The translations under genes and the position numbers were made by a program. The notes under the pieces were generated by a model that saw only the letters and a program-made list of their open reading frames with translations, was not told the DNA's origin and ran no database searches. From assembly GCA_023953775.1 (NCBI GenBank), contig JAMLJD010000005.1, positions 1-64,000 of the forward strand: a DNA stretch of 64,000 nt, read 5' to 3'. Within the stretch, counting starts at the first letter, position 1, and each line of letters begins with the position of its first letter. The DNA is from Rhizobiaceae bacterium (GTDB taxonomy: Bacteria; Pseudomonadota; Alphaproteobacteria; Rhizobiales; Rhizobiaceae). Below, in pieces: positions 48,669 to 59,600 of the stretch.

Positions 48669-48725
48669 CAACATGCGACACGGATTTTGCTTACTGCGAC
48701 AGCGGCGTGCGACCAGGATCGCGCG

Positions 48726-49964
48726 TCAGAGCCCGGCGCGGCGGGCGATGAGGAAGCGCCGCACTGCCGGGTCGGTTTCGAGGCCGATCGCCAGCCCGTA
48801 GGCCTCGTCCGCCTCGGCCGTGTCTCCATTGCGTGCCGACAGTTCGGCTTTCGCGGCCCAATAGGGCTGGTAGGCGACAAGGCGCGGGTCGGCCGCCGGG
48901 TCCGGCAGCGCGGCAAGGCCCGCCTCCGCACCGTCGACGTCGGCAACCGCCAGCGCCCGGTTGACAGCCGCGACCGGCGACGGAGCGACGGCGGCCAGCG
49001 CATCGTAAAGCCGGAGGATGTCGGCGCGTGTATCGCTGCCTAAACGCAGCCGGGCGACGTGGGCGGACTGGATCGCGGCCTCGAGCTGGTAGCGGCCGAT
49101 CCGCCCGAGACGCGCCGCGTCGGCGAGCACAGCCTCCGCACGCGCGATCATCGCGGTGTCCCAGCGGTGCGCATCCTGTTGCGACAGCGGCACGTATCGC
49201 CCCTGATCGTCGCGCCGCGCCTCCTGGCGCGCTGCCGTATGCAGCATCAACGCCAGAAGGCCCAGTGCCTCGGCCTCGCCGGGCAAGGTCGCCGCCACGA
49301 GATCGGCGAGGAACAGCGCCTCGCCGCCGAGATCCCTGCGTTGCCCGTCGGCCGCGCCTGCGTCGGACCAGCCGCGCCCGTATGCGGCGTAGATCGCATC
49401 GAGCACGGCGCCGAGACGCCCGGAAAGCTCGTCCGGCGCGGGCACCTCGAAGGCGATGCCGGCATCGCGAATGCGCGTCTTGGCCCGCACCAACCGTTTC
49501 TCCATCGCCGACGGCGACGTCAGGAACGCCGAGGCGATCCGCGGCGCGTCGAGCCCGAGCACCACCTGCAGCATCAGCGGCGACCGCGCCGACGGATCGA
49601 TCGCCGGATGCGCCACGGCGAACAACAGCGCCAGTCGCCTGTCGGGAATTGCATCATCCTGCATCGCTTCGGCCTCCTCCGCGAGCAGCTTCAGATGGCC
49701 GCCGGCGGCGTCCGCCGTGGCCGTGCGACGGTGCGCGTCGACCGCCTTGCGCCGCGCGACCGTCAGCAGCCAGCCTTCGGGGTTGGCGGGGCAGCCGCTC
49801 TTCGGCCATTCGGCAAGCGCGGCGGCAAAGGCTTCCGCCAGCGCGTCCTCCGCCGCCGCCACATCACGCGTGCGCGCCGACAGTAGCGAGACGAGCTTGC
49901 CGTAGCTGCGGCGCGCGAACAGATCGGCGGTCTCGCGTACGCCGGCAATCCCGTCGCCAGCCAT
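48726..49964 (-). CDS. ECF42-type sigma factor with C-terminal TPR-like extension
   Basis: A 412-aa protein. Sigma regions 2 and 4 are in the first ~180 residues (A-E-D-A-L-A-E-A-F-A-A-A-L, W-L-L-T-V-A-R-R-K-A-V-D-A; then A-S-A-F-L-T-S-P-S-A-M-E-K-R), followed by a ~200-residue helical extension (S-D-T-R-A-D-I-L-R-L-Y-D-A-L) that is diagnostic for the group (DUF6596 type). No anti-sigma gene is adjacent; the extension is thought to control activity. Its ATG lies four bases past the YCII stop. Confidence 0.85.
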   Translation of the reverse strand: MAGDGIAGVRETADLFARRSYGKLVSLLSARTRDVAAAEDALAEAFAAALAEWPKSGCPANPEGWLLTVARRKAVDAHRRTATADAAGGHLKLLAEEAEAMQDDAIPDRRLALLFAVAHPAIDPSARSPLMLQVVLGLDAPRIASAFLTSPSAMEKRLVRAKTRIRDAGIAFEVPAPDELSGRLGAVLDAIYAAYGRGWSDAGAADGQRRDLGGEALFLADLVAATLPGEAEALGLLALMLHTAARQEARRDDQGRYVPLSQQDAHRWDTAMIARAEAVLADAARLGRIGRYQLEAAIQSAHVARLRLGSDTRADILRLYDALAAVAPSPVAAVNRALAVADVDGAEAGLAALPDPAADPRLVAYQPYWAAKAELSARNGDTAEADEAYGLAIGLETDPAVRRFLIARRAGL

Positions 49965-49968
49965 GTCG

Positions 49969-50316
49969 CTACATCGCCCAGACGGGGCGGATCTCGATCT
50001 TTCCGTGATGGGCGGCCGGACACCGCCCCGCCCACTCGAGCGCGGCATCAAGGTCCGGAACGTCGATGATATAGTAGCCGCCAATCTGCTCCTTGCTGTC
50101 GGCGAAGGGGCCGTCGATGACCTGCGGCTTGCCGCCCGACACGGTCAGCGTCGTCGCCGAGGCGCTCGGCCCCAGCCGGTCCGTGGCGACGAAGGCACCT
50201 GCCTTCTCCAACGCCTCGCCATATGCCTTGTAGGCAGCGATGCCTTCGGCCTGCTGCTCGGGCGTGAGTTCGTCCCATCCCGATTCCCGCACATAAAGCA
50301 TGAGCATGTATTTCAT
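49969..50316 (-). CDS. YCII/DGPF-domain protein, partner of the ECF42 sigma
   Basis: A 115-aa protein with M-K-Y-M-L-M-L-Y at the start and I-D-G-P-F-A-D-S-K-E-Q-I-G-G-Y-Y, the DGPF motif. YCII/DGPF proteins nearly always accompany ECF42 sigma genes, and are often their targets. The start is set by GGGAGATCAGGAC directly upstream. Function of the protein is unknown. Confidence 0.85.
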   Translation of the reverse strand: MKYMLMLYVRESGWDELTPEQQAEGIAAYKAYGEALEKAGAFVATDRLGPSASATTLTVSGGKPQVIDGPFADSKEQIGGYYIIDVPDLDAALEWAGRCPAAHHGKIEIRPVWAM

Positions 50317-50418
50317 GTCCTGATCTCCCATCATTGCGCGGCATCATGCGCCGCCATGCCAGTGACGGTCGAGACGTCGCCTGCCGGACAGGGCGCGAAA
50401 AAAGAAACGAGGCCGAAT

Positions 50419-50673
50419 TCAGCCGAAACGCAGCTTCATGATGACGAGCATGCCTGCCAGCACGAGCGTGACGGTGTTGGCGGCGATCATCGGCAGATCG
50501 GAGACCAGCAGCCCGTAATAGAGCCACAGCGCGACGCCACTGCAGAAGATGGCCAGCATCGGGAAAGACAGATCGGCGGCAGAGCGCCGCCTCCAGACGC
50601 GCACGACCTGGGGGAGAAAGGCGACTGTGGTCAGGAGCCCGGCAACCAGGCCGAGCACTGTGGCGATCTGCAT
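50419..50673 (-). CDS. SemiSWEET-like three-helix PQ-loop protein
   Basis: An 84-aa membrane protein with three hydrophobic helices and the PQ motif in F-L-P-Q-V-V-R-V-W. Size and pattern match SemiSWEET sugar uniporters, which act as dimers in the inner membrane. The cargo cannot be predicted. The frame opens at 50784, but the PQ-loop protein starts at M in M-Q-I-A-T-V (50673). Confidence 0.8.
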   Translation of the reverse strand: MQIATVLGLVAGLLTTVAFLPQVVRVWRRRSAADLSFPMLAIFCSGVALWLYYGLLVSDLPMIAANTVTLVLAGMLVIMKLRFG

Positions 50674-50871
50674 TCGACGGTCTTTCCAGAAGGGCGGCGG
50701 CCGGCCCGGAACGCCGGCGACGCGCGCACGCGGCATCCTCTTCACCGAACACGCGCGGCTGTCAAGCGGCGGATCGCGCTGCACGAGACGCGCCCCGGGG
50801 ATCGGTTAGCCAAGCGATGATCCCTTGAATTAATTGAACGTTCGTTTTATTATTGCCGAGTGGAGGAACGC

Positions 50872-51519
50872 ATGGCGCGCACGACGGGTTCGGACGGCGG
50901 AAAGACCGAGGCGGCAATCAGGCTGGCGGCGCTGTCGCTGATCGCGCGCTACGGCTACGAGGCCGTCTCCATGCGCCAGCTCGCGGCAGAGGTCGGCGTC
51001 CAGGCGGCGGCGCTCTATCGCTACTTTCCAACCAAGGAGGACCTGCTCTTCGCGCTGATGTGCGAGCACATGGAGGGGCTGATCGCGTCGTGGGAGCGCA
51101 CGCGCGGGGCCGATGGCGACGCGGCCGAGCGGCTGTCGGCCTTCGTGCGCCACCATATCCGCTTCCATGTCGAGCGGCGCCATTCCACCCATGTCAACAA
51201 CATGGAGCTCAGGAGCCTGTCGCGCGAGAAGCTGAGCCATGTGCTCAGGCTTCGCTCGACCTACGAGAAGGAGCTGCGGCAGATCCTGCGCGAAGGCCAG
51301 GAGACCGGCAGCCTGATCGTCGACGACCCGGCGCTGACGGCGATGGCGATCATCCAGATGATCACCGGCGTCATCGTCTGGTTCCGGCCCGACGAACGCC
51401 TTTCGGTCGACGAGGTCGCCGAGAAATATCTGTCCATGACCATGCGCCTGGTCGGCGCCGACAACAAACCCAGGGAGAAGACCGGTGTACACGCAATCGA
51501 TGAATTTCGGGCTTGGTGA
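50872..51519 (+). CDS. TetR-family regulator of the liu locus
   Basis: A 215-aa TetR protein: HTH at about residues 13-60 ([33 protein letters not shown]) and a helical ligand-binding domain ([10 protein letters not shown]). Its end overlaps the isovaleryl-CoA dehydrogenase start by 35 bases, so it is part of the same operon and likely its repressor, responding to an acyl-CoA. A GAACGTTC dyad at 50836-50843 is a possible operator. GGAGG precedes the ATG. Confidence 0.88.
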   Translation: MARTTGSDGGKTEAAIRLAALSLIARYGYEAVSMRQLAAEVGVQAAALYRYFPTKEDLLFALMCEHMEGLIASWERTRGADGDAAERLSAFVRHHIRFHVERRHSTHVNNMELRSLSREKLSHVLRLRSTYEKELRQILREGQETGSLIVDDPALTAMAIIQMITGVIVWFRPDERLSVDEVAEKYLSMTMRLVGADNKPREKTGVHAIDEFRAW

Positions 51520-52648
51520 GGATATCGAGGCGCTGCGCGACACGGTGCGCCGCTTCGCTCAGGACCGCATCGCCCCGATCGCGGCAGAGATCGACAGTTC
51601 CAACGAGTTTCCCGAGCATCTGTGGAAGGAGCTCGGCGAAATCGGCGTGCTGGGCGTGACCGCCGACCCGGATTTCGGCGGCACCGGCATGGGCTATCTC
51701 GCCCAGGTCGTGGCGATCGAGGAGATCAGCCGCGCATCGGCGTCGGTCGGTCTCTCCTACGGCGCGCATTCCAATCTCTGCGTCAACCAGATCAACCGCT
51801 GGGGCACGCCGGAGCAAAAGGCGAAGTATCTTCCCAAGCTGTGCTCGGGCGAGCATGTCGGCGCGCTGGCGATGTCGGAGAGCGGCTCGGGGTCGGACGT
51901 CGTCTCGATGAAGCTGCGCGCGGAAAAGCGCAACGATAGCTACGTGCTCAACGGCACGAAGATGTGGATCACCAACGGCCCGGACGCCAACACGCTGGTG
52001 GTCTACGCCAAGACCGCGCCGACCATGGGCTCGCGCGGCATCACCGCCTTCCTGATCGAGAAGGAGATGGCCGGCTTCTCGATCGCCCAGAAGCTCGACA
52101 AGCTGGGCATGCGCGGCTCCAACACCGGCGAACTCGTCTTCGAGGACGTGAAGGTGCCGTTCGAGAACGTGCTGCATGAGGAAGGCAAGGGCGTCGAGGT
52201 GCTGATGTCGGGCCTCGATTACGAGCGCGTGGTGCTGGCCGGCGGGCCGGTCGGCATAATGGCGGCCTGTCTCGACGTGGTCGTGCCCTACGTCCAGCAG
52301 AGGCGGCAATTCGGCCAGGCGATCGGCGACTTCCAGCTCGTGCAGGGCAAGCTCGCGGACATGTACACGCAGCTCAACGCCTGCCGCGCCTATGTCTACG
52401 CGGTGGCGGCGGCCTGCGACCGCGGCGAGACGACGCGCAAGGATTCGGCCGGCTGCATCCTCTATGCAGCCGAGCGCGGCACGCAGACCGCGCTCGACGC
52501 GATCCAGATGCTGGGTGGCACAGGCTACGTCAACGAAGCGCCGACGGGCCGGCTTCTGCGCGATGCGAAGCTCTACGAGATCGGCGCCGGCACGTCGGAG
52601 ATCCGCCGCTGGCTGATCGGACGCGAGATCATGGCCGAGCAGGCGTGA
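51485..52648 (+). CDS. liuA: Isovaleryl-CoA dehydrogenase
   Basis: A 387-aa acyl-CoA dehydrogenase. [13 protein letters not shown] and [13 protein letters not shown] (with the catalytic Glu) are characteristic of isovaleryl-CoA dehydrogenase; T-G-Y-V-N-E and the C-terminal G-A-G-T-S-E-I-R-R confirm the fold. It oxidises isovaleryl-CoA in leucine breakdown. The start is a GTG at 51485 with AGGGAG ten bases upstream, inside the end of the TetR gene; the later ATG at 51500 has no such site. Confidence 0.93.
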   Translation: MYTQSMNFGLGEDIEALRDTVRRFAQDRIAPIAAEIDSSNEFPEHLWKELGEIGVLGVTADPDFGGTGMGYLAQVVAIEEISRASASVGLSYGAHSNLCVNQINRWGTPEQKAKYLPKLCSGEHVGALAMSESGSGSDVVSMKLRAEKRNDSYVLNGTKMWITNGPDANTLVVYAKTAPTMGSRGITAFLIEKEMAGFSIAQKLDKLGMRGSNTGELVFEDVKVPFENVLHEEGKGVEVLMSGLDYERVVLAGGPVGIMAACLDVVVPYVQQRRQFGQAIGDFQLVQGKLADMYTQLNACRAYVYAVAAACDRGETTRKDSAGCILYAAERGTQTALDAIQMLGGTGYVNEAPTGRLLRDAKLYEIGAGTSEIRRWLIGREIMAEQA

Positions 52649-52667
52649 TATGACGTGATGGGGCATG

Positions 52668-52705
52668 CTGGATTCCGGGTTCCGCTACGCGTCCCCGGAA
52701 TGACG
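52668..52705. repeat. REP-like dispersed palindrome, copy 2
   Basis: CTGGATTCCGGGT ... CCCCGGAATGACG is an inverted repeat closely matching the element at 31039-31077 (same outer arms, similar loop). It lies just downstream of liuA in the gap before the flavodoxin-like gene and could act as a hairpin in the transcript end. Confidence 0.6.
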
Positions 52706-52821
52706 CAGATGGGATTGGCTGACCGGCGTCCCGAACAATGCGTATCCGACTGTCCGCGTGCCCTGACGTGACATCGCCTGGCGGCGCTCTATCTCCCAGC
52801 CGGACACAGGGAGACACGTCG

Positions 52822-53535
52822 ATGCCGCTCAACGACACGCAGAAGAAGCTAGCCAGGGACAACCCGCACGATTTCGCCGGCCTCAAGGCGCTGTTCGTCA
52901 ACTGCACGCTGAAGGCCTCGCATCAGGGACCGTCGCACACCGAGACGCTGATGCGCGACTCGATGGAGCTGATGGAGTTGTGCGGCGTCGAGGTCGACTA
53001 TCTGCGCGCGGCCGACCACCGGATCGCCTTCGGCGTGCAGCCGGACATGCGCGAGCACGGCGCCGAAATCGACGACTGGCCGGAGATTTTCTGGCCGAAG
53101 GTGAAGGCCGCGGAAATCCTGGTGATCGGCACGCCGCTGTGGCTGGGCGAGGAAAGCTCGCTGTGCAGGATGATCATCGAGCGGCTCTACGCGCATTCGG
53201 CGCAGCGCAACGACAGAGGCCAGTATGTCTTCTACGGCAAGGTCGGCGGCACGATCATCACCGGCAATGAGGACGGCATCAAGCACACCTCGATGACGAC
53301 GCTCTATGCCATGCAGCATGTCGGCTACACGATCCCGCCACAGGCCGATTGCGGCTGGATCGGCGAGGCCGGCCCCGGCCCCTCCTATGGCGATACGCTG
53401 GACGATGGCGGCCATGCGGGCTTCGACAACGCCTTCACGCGCCGCAACCTCATCTTCATGACCTTCAACCTGATGCACATGGCGCGCATGCTGAAAGAGG
53501 CGGGCGGCATTCCCGCCTATGGCAACACGGCCTGA
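52822..53535 (+). CDS. Flavodoxin-fold NAD(P)H oxidoreductase-like protein
   Basis: A 237-aa protein: L-F-V-N-C-T-L-K then S-H-T-E-T-L (FMN phosphate loop), V-I-G-T-P-L-W-L-G-E-E-S-S (isoalloxazine loop), and G-G-T-I-I-T-G-N-E. It belongs to the NADPH-dependent FMN reductase/flavodoxin-like group; its electron acceptor is unknown. A CAGGGAGA site precedes the ATG at 52822. It lies between liuA and the insert, so it may be an original liu-locus gene. Confidence 0.75.
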   Translation: MPLNDTQKKLARDNPHDFAGLKALFVNCTLKASHQGPSHTETLMRDSMELMELCGVEVDYLRAADHRIAFGVQPDMREHGAEIDDWPEIFWPKVKAAEILVIGTPLWLGEESSLCRMIIERLYAHSAQRNDRGQYVFYGKVGGTIITGNEDGIKHTSMTTLYAMQHVGYTIPPQADCGWIGEAGPGPSYGDTLDDGGHAGFDNAFTRRNLIFMTFNLMHMARMLKEAGGIPAYGNTA

Positions 53536-53550
53536 GCGGATTGTGCGACC

Positions 53551-53796
53551 CTATTCGTCGTCGGTCTCGCGCGCCAGGCGGCGGGTCTCGGCGTTCTCGT
53601 GAAAGCGGGTGCGGGAATTGACGTATTTCTTCGCGCCGCGCACGGATTTCGCCATGCCGCGATTGCCGTCGGTGAACTCGAAATCCGCCGATGCCGACAC
53701 GGCGATGCCTGCGATCGGACTGCGCTTGACAAACTGGGTGCCACCCTTGTCGCGATGGGTGTCCGCCTTGTAGCCCCTGCGGTGATTGGTCTTCAT
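53551..53796 (-). CDS. 81-aa basic protein coupled to the caspase operon
   Basis: A small, Lys/Arg-rich protein (K-T-N-H-R-R-G-Y-K-A-D-T-H-R-D-K-G at the start) with no membrane segment and no family I recognise. Its ATG overlaps the stop of the second caspase-TPR gene by 4 bases (ATGA), so it is co-translated with it. Basic, unstructured-looking; could bind nucleic acid or an acidic partner, but that is a guess. Confidence 0.5.
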   Translation of the reverse strand: MKTNHRRGYKADTHRDKGGTQFVKRSPIAGIAVSASADFEFTDGNRGMAKSVRGAKKYVNSRTRFHENAETRRLARETDDE

Positions 53797-56603
53797 CGTC
53801 CAGCATCCTCCGGTTCGGCGTTCTTGCCGTCAAATTCGGCCATATCCGGGCGAGGGCCACCCGTAAGGCCCAGCAGCCTGTCCGCGGCGGCGACAAGGCC
53901 CGCCATCCTGGCCGCGTCGGCGGCCACGCCAGCCTCTTCGAAGAATCGGCCGGCGTCGAGCAAGGCCGCCCTGCCCTGCCTGATCAGGGCGTGCTCCGAT
54001 TGCAGCCGGCCCAGTTCGACGAGCGCCTCGCCGAGACGTCCGAGGGTCGCCGCGCGGTCGTCCGTCATCGGGCCGTCCGACTGCATCCGGAGCGCCTCGA
54101 CAAGGACGTCGTGCGCCGCCTCGACCACGGACATATCCGCGTCGCGCTTGCCCTTCAACAGGAGCGCGCGGCCTAGGCTCGACCGCATGATCGCCCATTC
54201 GCGGGGCGACTGCCCGGGCGTCAGCACCGACAATACGGCTTCGAGGTCGCCGATCGCCTCGTCGACCGGCTCGGAACGGCCGGTCAGAAGGGCATATTCG
54301 TAAAGAGCCGAACTGCGGTTCGTTACAGTCCGCGCCCAGTTGCGTGTCTGTGCGTGACTGTCGAGCACGCCGAGCGCCGCGTCGAACGCTTGGAGCGAGG
54401 CTTCGAACGCGGTCGCGTCGCGGTTCAAGATACCGATATGCTTGAGCACGATCCCGAGATTGTTCTGGGCAACGCCCCATTTGCGCGGCGCCCTGCCCTT
54501 GTCGAATACCTCCATTGCGCGGCGATAAGCGTCGGCTGCCTGTGCGAAGGATTCCGCATCGGAACCGCGAATCGCGATCATCGACGATGCGTTGGCCATG
54601 TTGAGCAGAGTGGTCGCCCAGCCACCGGGGTCGGTGTCGCGGTTCCGCATTGCCAGTGTCGCGCGATATGAATCAAGCGCCTCCTGCAACTGGGCCACGC
54701 CGGGTTGGCGCAATCCCAACGCATAGAGGACAAGGCCCCGGTCGTTCATGCGCCCGGCCCACAGGCCGGGCTGGGCGGTCTTATCTGTGAGGGCCAGCGC
54801 ACGATCGAACACGGCAAGCGCCTTTTCCAGGGTTTCGGTCCCCGTTTCTCTCTGACCGAGACGGTGCAGCGTCGTGCCCAGCGCCGCAAGGGCGATCGCG
54901 GTGCGATGTTGCGGCCCGTGAACCTCGAAATAGTCGAGCGCCTCGCCCAGGATTTCCGCGCTTCGCCGCAGGCTCGCGGTCTCGCCCTCGCCGATACCCA
55001 AGACCCGCAGTGCCAGTCCCAGCCTGATCGATGCGCGCGCCGCCAGCATCTCATCGCCATGAGCGCGGGCAAGAAGCACCGCGTTGTCGGCGATGCCGAC
55101 CGCCTCCTTCAATGCCGAGACATTTCCGGAAAGTTCGCCGTACTCCGTCAGGACTTCAGCCTGCCGGATTCTGTACGACGCAGCCAATTGAGGATCGACC
55201 TTCTTGAGTTGCGCGAACGCCAGGCCGTAATTCTCGGCCGCCGCCGGCAGATCGTATGCGAGAATGTTGTCCGACGCAGCCTTGGCGTAGATGGTCGCGA
55301 ATTCGCGCCGCCTCGCCAGGAGGTCCGTCTCGGCCTGATCGACCGCCACGGACAGGGTGGCGATCCTGTCCTTGGCGGCGTTGCGCAGCCTCACGGCGGT
55401 TTCGTAGGCGCCCTCTTCGACCGCCCTGTCGGCGAGCGCGGACAGGCGCGCGAGGTCCGCATCGGTTGTCTTCAGCGTGATCCTTTCGCTCATGATCTGG
55501 CGCAGCCGGGCGGCTTGCTCGGTGAGCAGCTTTTCCAGCTCGTCCGGGTCTGCGGGAATGTCCTGGCCAAGCGCGTTCAGCATGCCGAAAAGCGCATCCA
55601 CCGGAACGCCGCCACTCGCGGCCACCCTCTCGACCTGGCGGCGTTCCGGGTCGGGAAGCGATGCAATGGTCAACAGCAGCCCCCGGCGCTCGGCGAGGAT
55701 ATCGCCCTCGGGGCCGGAGACGGGGTCCGGCGCCTTGCCGAAATACAGAAGCCGCCTGAGGCTCTCGTTGACCCATGGCCGCTGCCCGCCGGTCTTCGAT
55801 AGACCTCCTCGGCCACCATCCGCATCACCGGTGCCGAACTCCTCGCCCGCCATCGCCGCCAGACGGCGCAGCAGCGCGCCCGCATAGGGGCTGTGCCCGC
55901 CACTGTGCCGTCGAGGGCCGGACGCCCTGGCCTTGGGCCTTCCGCGAAATCGATCACCATGCCGAGATTGTCTTCCGGTGCGGGTCGATCGTCACCCTCC
56001 TCGCCGCGCCGCGCGTCCAGACCACGGGCGGCAACCGAACCGGCTCGGCATCCGGCGTCTTCCAGGCTGACGCCCGGCGGAAACGGGTTGTCGCGGCAGG
56101 GACGAGCAGAAGTTGATCGTCACCGGCACGACACCTTCGCGCAGGCGTCTCAGCACGTCCGACAGCGGCACCAGCCGCCCGGCGGCATCGTCGAGAGCGG
56201 AGAGATCGGCATCGGTCGGCACGAGCCAGTTCTCGCCGCCGGCCTCGATGCCGTGGCCGGCATAGTAGAGCACGGCGACATCGGCATCGGCGGCATCCTC
56301 GACGAAGCGTTCGAGATCGCGCTTCAACTGGCCGGCATCGCGGTCGGTGCGCGACACCGAATCGAAGCCGAGATCGGACAGAAGCTCCTCGATGGCGTCG
56401 GCGTCGTTCTCCGGATTGGCGAGTTCGGGCAGCGCCTCATAGGCGCCATTGCCGACGATCAGCGCCACGCCGCGAAGATCCGCAGCGGGGGTGGGGGACA
56501 CGGCAAAGACGACTACGATCAGGGCCAGGACGGCCGAAAGGAGGCTCACCGCCGCCGTGCCGTTCGGACCATTGTTCGGAATTCTGGTCATCTCGGAAAC
56601 CAT
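53793..56603 (-). pseudogene. Exported caspase-TPR protein, second copy, frameshifted
   Basis: From an ATG at 56603 (AGGATTGAA site) the frame runs through a signal peptide and a caspase p20 domain almost identical to the neighbouring copy, with the catalytic His in Y-Y-A-G-H-G-I-E. Near 56110 the frame breaks, destroying the D-A-C-R-D-N-P-F Cys motif; at least three further small indels follow between 55990 and 55800. From about 55850 the sequence is open again for ~680 codons of TPR-like helical repeats to the stop at 53793. Either a true pseudogene or a mis-assembled duplicate. Confidence 0.7.
55621..56486. repeat. Direct repeat, caspase domain of copy 2
   Basis: This segment matches 59919-60781 along its length. 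The right part (56130-56486) differs at only about five positions in ~340; the middle part (55850-56120) carries several indels and more substitutions. Together they are a tandem duplication or gene conversion of the caspase region. Confidence 0.75.
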
Positions 56604-56629
56604 TTCAATCCTGTCGACGAGCCACGCCC

Positions 56630-59600
56630 CTAAAGACCGGCCATGACCTTTTCGCCATGGGCGATGGTCGCCAGCGTGGCCTCGAGCAATGGACCGCCGA
56701 AGGCCTCGAAGGCCTTGCGCGCGCGTTCGCAGTTCGCCAGCCCAGCGTCCACCAGCGCGCGATCGCCGGTCGCGCGGCCATGTTCGATCAGCACCGCGCA
56801 AAGCGTGTCGCTGGCGTAAGGCGCCGTGTCGGGCAGTTTTTCCTCGTAGTAGCCCAGCGCGCGGCGGACGATATCCTCGGCACGGGCGAGCGCATCCGGG
56901 ATCACGGCGGCGCCGGCGCGCGCGCGGCGTGCCGTAGCATAGGCGAACCCGTTGGCGAAATCCGACCATTGCTGCGGGGCCGTGTCGAAGTCGGTCGCGC
57001 CGATGACGCGGTCGTAGGCCGCGGCGGCCTCCGTGAAGGTTTCGGCATCGCCGGTCTTGTTGCCGAGGGACAGCAGGCTGGCCGCAAGCGATGCATAGGG
57101 CGCCCGCCAGTCAATGCCGACGCTGCCGTTGAGATAGGCCGGCATCGCCTCGCGATAGAGACCGACAGCGGTGCGCAATTCCTCCGCATTTCCAGTCATG
57201 TTGCCGAGGGCGGCATGCGCATCGGCGGCGTTGACCTGGGCCCAGGCAATGTCGGTTTCGCGGGCCGCCGCGTCAGGTTCTTCGACCAGCCGATCGAAGA
57301 TTGCGACCGCCTCGCGGACCATCGCCTCGTCGGAGCGGATCTGGGCTGCATAGCGCAGCGCACCGGCGAACTCCGCGGCGGCCGACCGGTTCTCCAGTGC
57401 CGTCGCGGCCGCATCCGGTCCGAAGACAAGGCGGAAGGCCGCGATGGCGTTATCAAGCGCGGCATCGCCGGCGCCGGCGAAATAGCCCGACAGCAGGGCG
57501 CCGGCATGTTTGGCGCGGACGCGTTTCAGCATAGCGGCGTCACGATCCGGGTCGACGGCATCGGCAGCCGCGCCGTAGAGGTCCGCGGCCTCTCCGAGCC
57601 GGACGGGGTCGTTGGCCGCGCGGCCGATCGACCACACGAGGTCCGCGAGATTTTCCTGCGTCAGTGCGACGGGCTTGCCGGCGGCGGCAAGAAGGTCCAG
57701 CGCCTCGCGATAGGCCGCGACGGCATCGTCGCGGGCGGCCGGCGACTGCGGCAGGTTCAGCGCCCACAGATTGTGGAGCGAGCGACCGGCCCGGTCGATG
57801 TCGGCCCCGCGTCCGGCCTTGTCGTCGCCGGGCAGGCGCCCCGCCCGCGCGCGCCACGCATCGGCGGCCTCGCGCAGGCTGTCGGCCGTGCCGATCCTGT
57901 CCAGCGCCTCGGCGAGCCGCTTCTGGTTCTTGAGCCAGGTCTCATCGCCGGTCTCCAGCGGTTGCGCCTCGCGCCATGCGTCGACCGCCTGCAGCCGGAA
58001 GGCTGCATCGCCGGTCATCGCGGCTAGCTGGTCGAGCGCCAGGCCGAGATTGCCCTGGACATTGGCCCAGATGGGGTTCGGGTTGTCCCGCGCCTCCGGC
58101 ACCAGCGCGGCGCGATAGGCCGCGACGCTCTCGGCCATCAGGTCGGCATCCTTCGCACTGGTCGCGGCCGAATAGAGCGTGCGGCCCAGCGTCGACCGCG
58201 TCTTGGCCAGAAGGTAGGCCGCTTTCCTGCCGACGAGTACTGCCTCGGCGCGCCTTGCCAGCGCGACGAGCGGCGCCCGGTCGGCATCGCCGGTGGCGAA
58301 CCGCGCGACCGTGTCCGCCAGGAAGGTGACCCGCTCGAATACCCGTTCCGCCTCCCGCCCGCCATCGGCCGGCATCACCGCGACCGCCTGTTCGAGATCG
58401 TCCATGGCCGAGGAAATCATCGCGATATCCTCGCGCAACTCGCCCTCGACCCGCTTCGAATCCGCCGCCATCGAGGCGACGCGCGCCCACTGCACGGGGT
58501 CGGCCGCCCGGTCGAGCTTCGCCAGTGTCGCGTGGTGGGTTTGCAGCCCCTTGTGCACGAGATCGGCGTCGCGGCGCCGGTAGCCGACATCACGGTAGAG
58601 TGCGCCGATGGAAATCCAGCTGTCGCGCCAGTCATTGGGAAAGCGCTCGCGCGTGTAGATCTCGAGTACGGCGTCGAGGTCGGCCAGCGCCTGGTCGAAC
58701 CAGTGGCCGTTCTCGTCCTTGACCGCGGCGTGATGGGCATTGAGCGCCCGCGACGACAGGGCGGCGGCGTAGTCGGTGGGCATCGTGTCCTTGTCGGCGG
58801 CCGCGAGGATCTCGGTATAGGTCCGGTCCGCGGTACGGTATGCGTCGAGGTCGCCCTCGAAGATGCCGAGGTTCGACTGGGCGTTGCCGAGCGCCTGCAT
58901 GGTGTCGACCCACTGGTCGAGGTCGTCCTCGCGGCCGTAGGCGGCGAGGCTCTCTTCGAGAAGACGGATCGCCTCGCGCGTCAGATCGCCATCCCTGTCG
59001 ATGGCGGCAAGGTCCGTCATCGCGGTCGCCTGCGCGCGCACGGTGCGGGCCCACACCGCCGGCTCCTCCGTACGCGACGTCCGCTCGACGAGCGATGCGA
59101 AGCGGTCGACCGCGTCCTTCAGCAGCGCCTCGTCGTTGCGGCGCTTCGCCAGTTGCGACATCGCGCCCGCAAGATTGTACATGACGTCCTGCAGCGAAGA
59201 CGAATGGATCATGCCCGTCTCGTCGAAGACGGGCATCGCGGCCTCGTAGACGTCGATCGATTCCCTGAGCAGGTCGAGATCGTCGAGCCGCTGCCCGGCA
59301 GTCATCAGCGTGTTGCCCAGGAAGAGCTGGCTCAGCGCGAGATCGCTGCGGTCCGGCAGGTCCTCGGCCATGCGGACAATGTCGCGCGCCAGATCGAGCG
59401 CTTCCATCAGCTTCTCGGTGTGGCCGCCGCGCCAGCCGAGCGACTGCAACGCCACGGCCTGGTTGCCACGATAGCTCCAGGCTGCCCAGTCGTCCCAGCG
59501 GCGCGCCTGTTCGTAGGCCTGCTCGTAGTCGTCGGCCGACTGCTGGTAGTTGAAGGCCATGTAGTTCGCCTTGCCGCTGCGGGCGTAGACCTCGGCGAAT

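Noticed and set aside
48610-48725. SAM or cobalamin riboswitch ahead of metH
   Set aside because: The interval is short and shows no conserved riboswitch core; only the dyad at 48649-48668 is visible.
56110-56600. Programmed frameshift in the second caspase copy
   Set aside because: Several separate indels scattered over ~300 bases, without a slippery heptamer plus stem-loop, fit decay or assembly error better.
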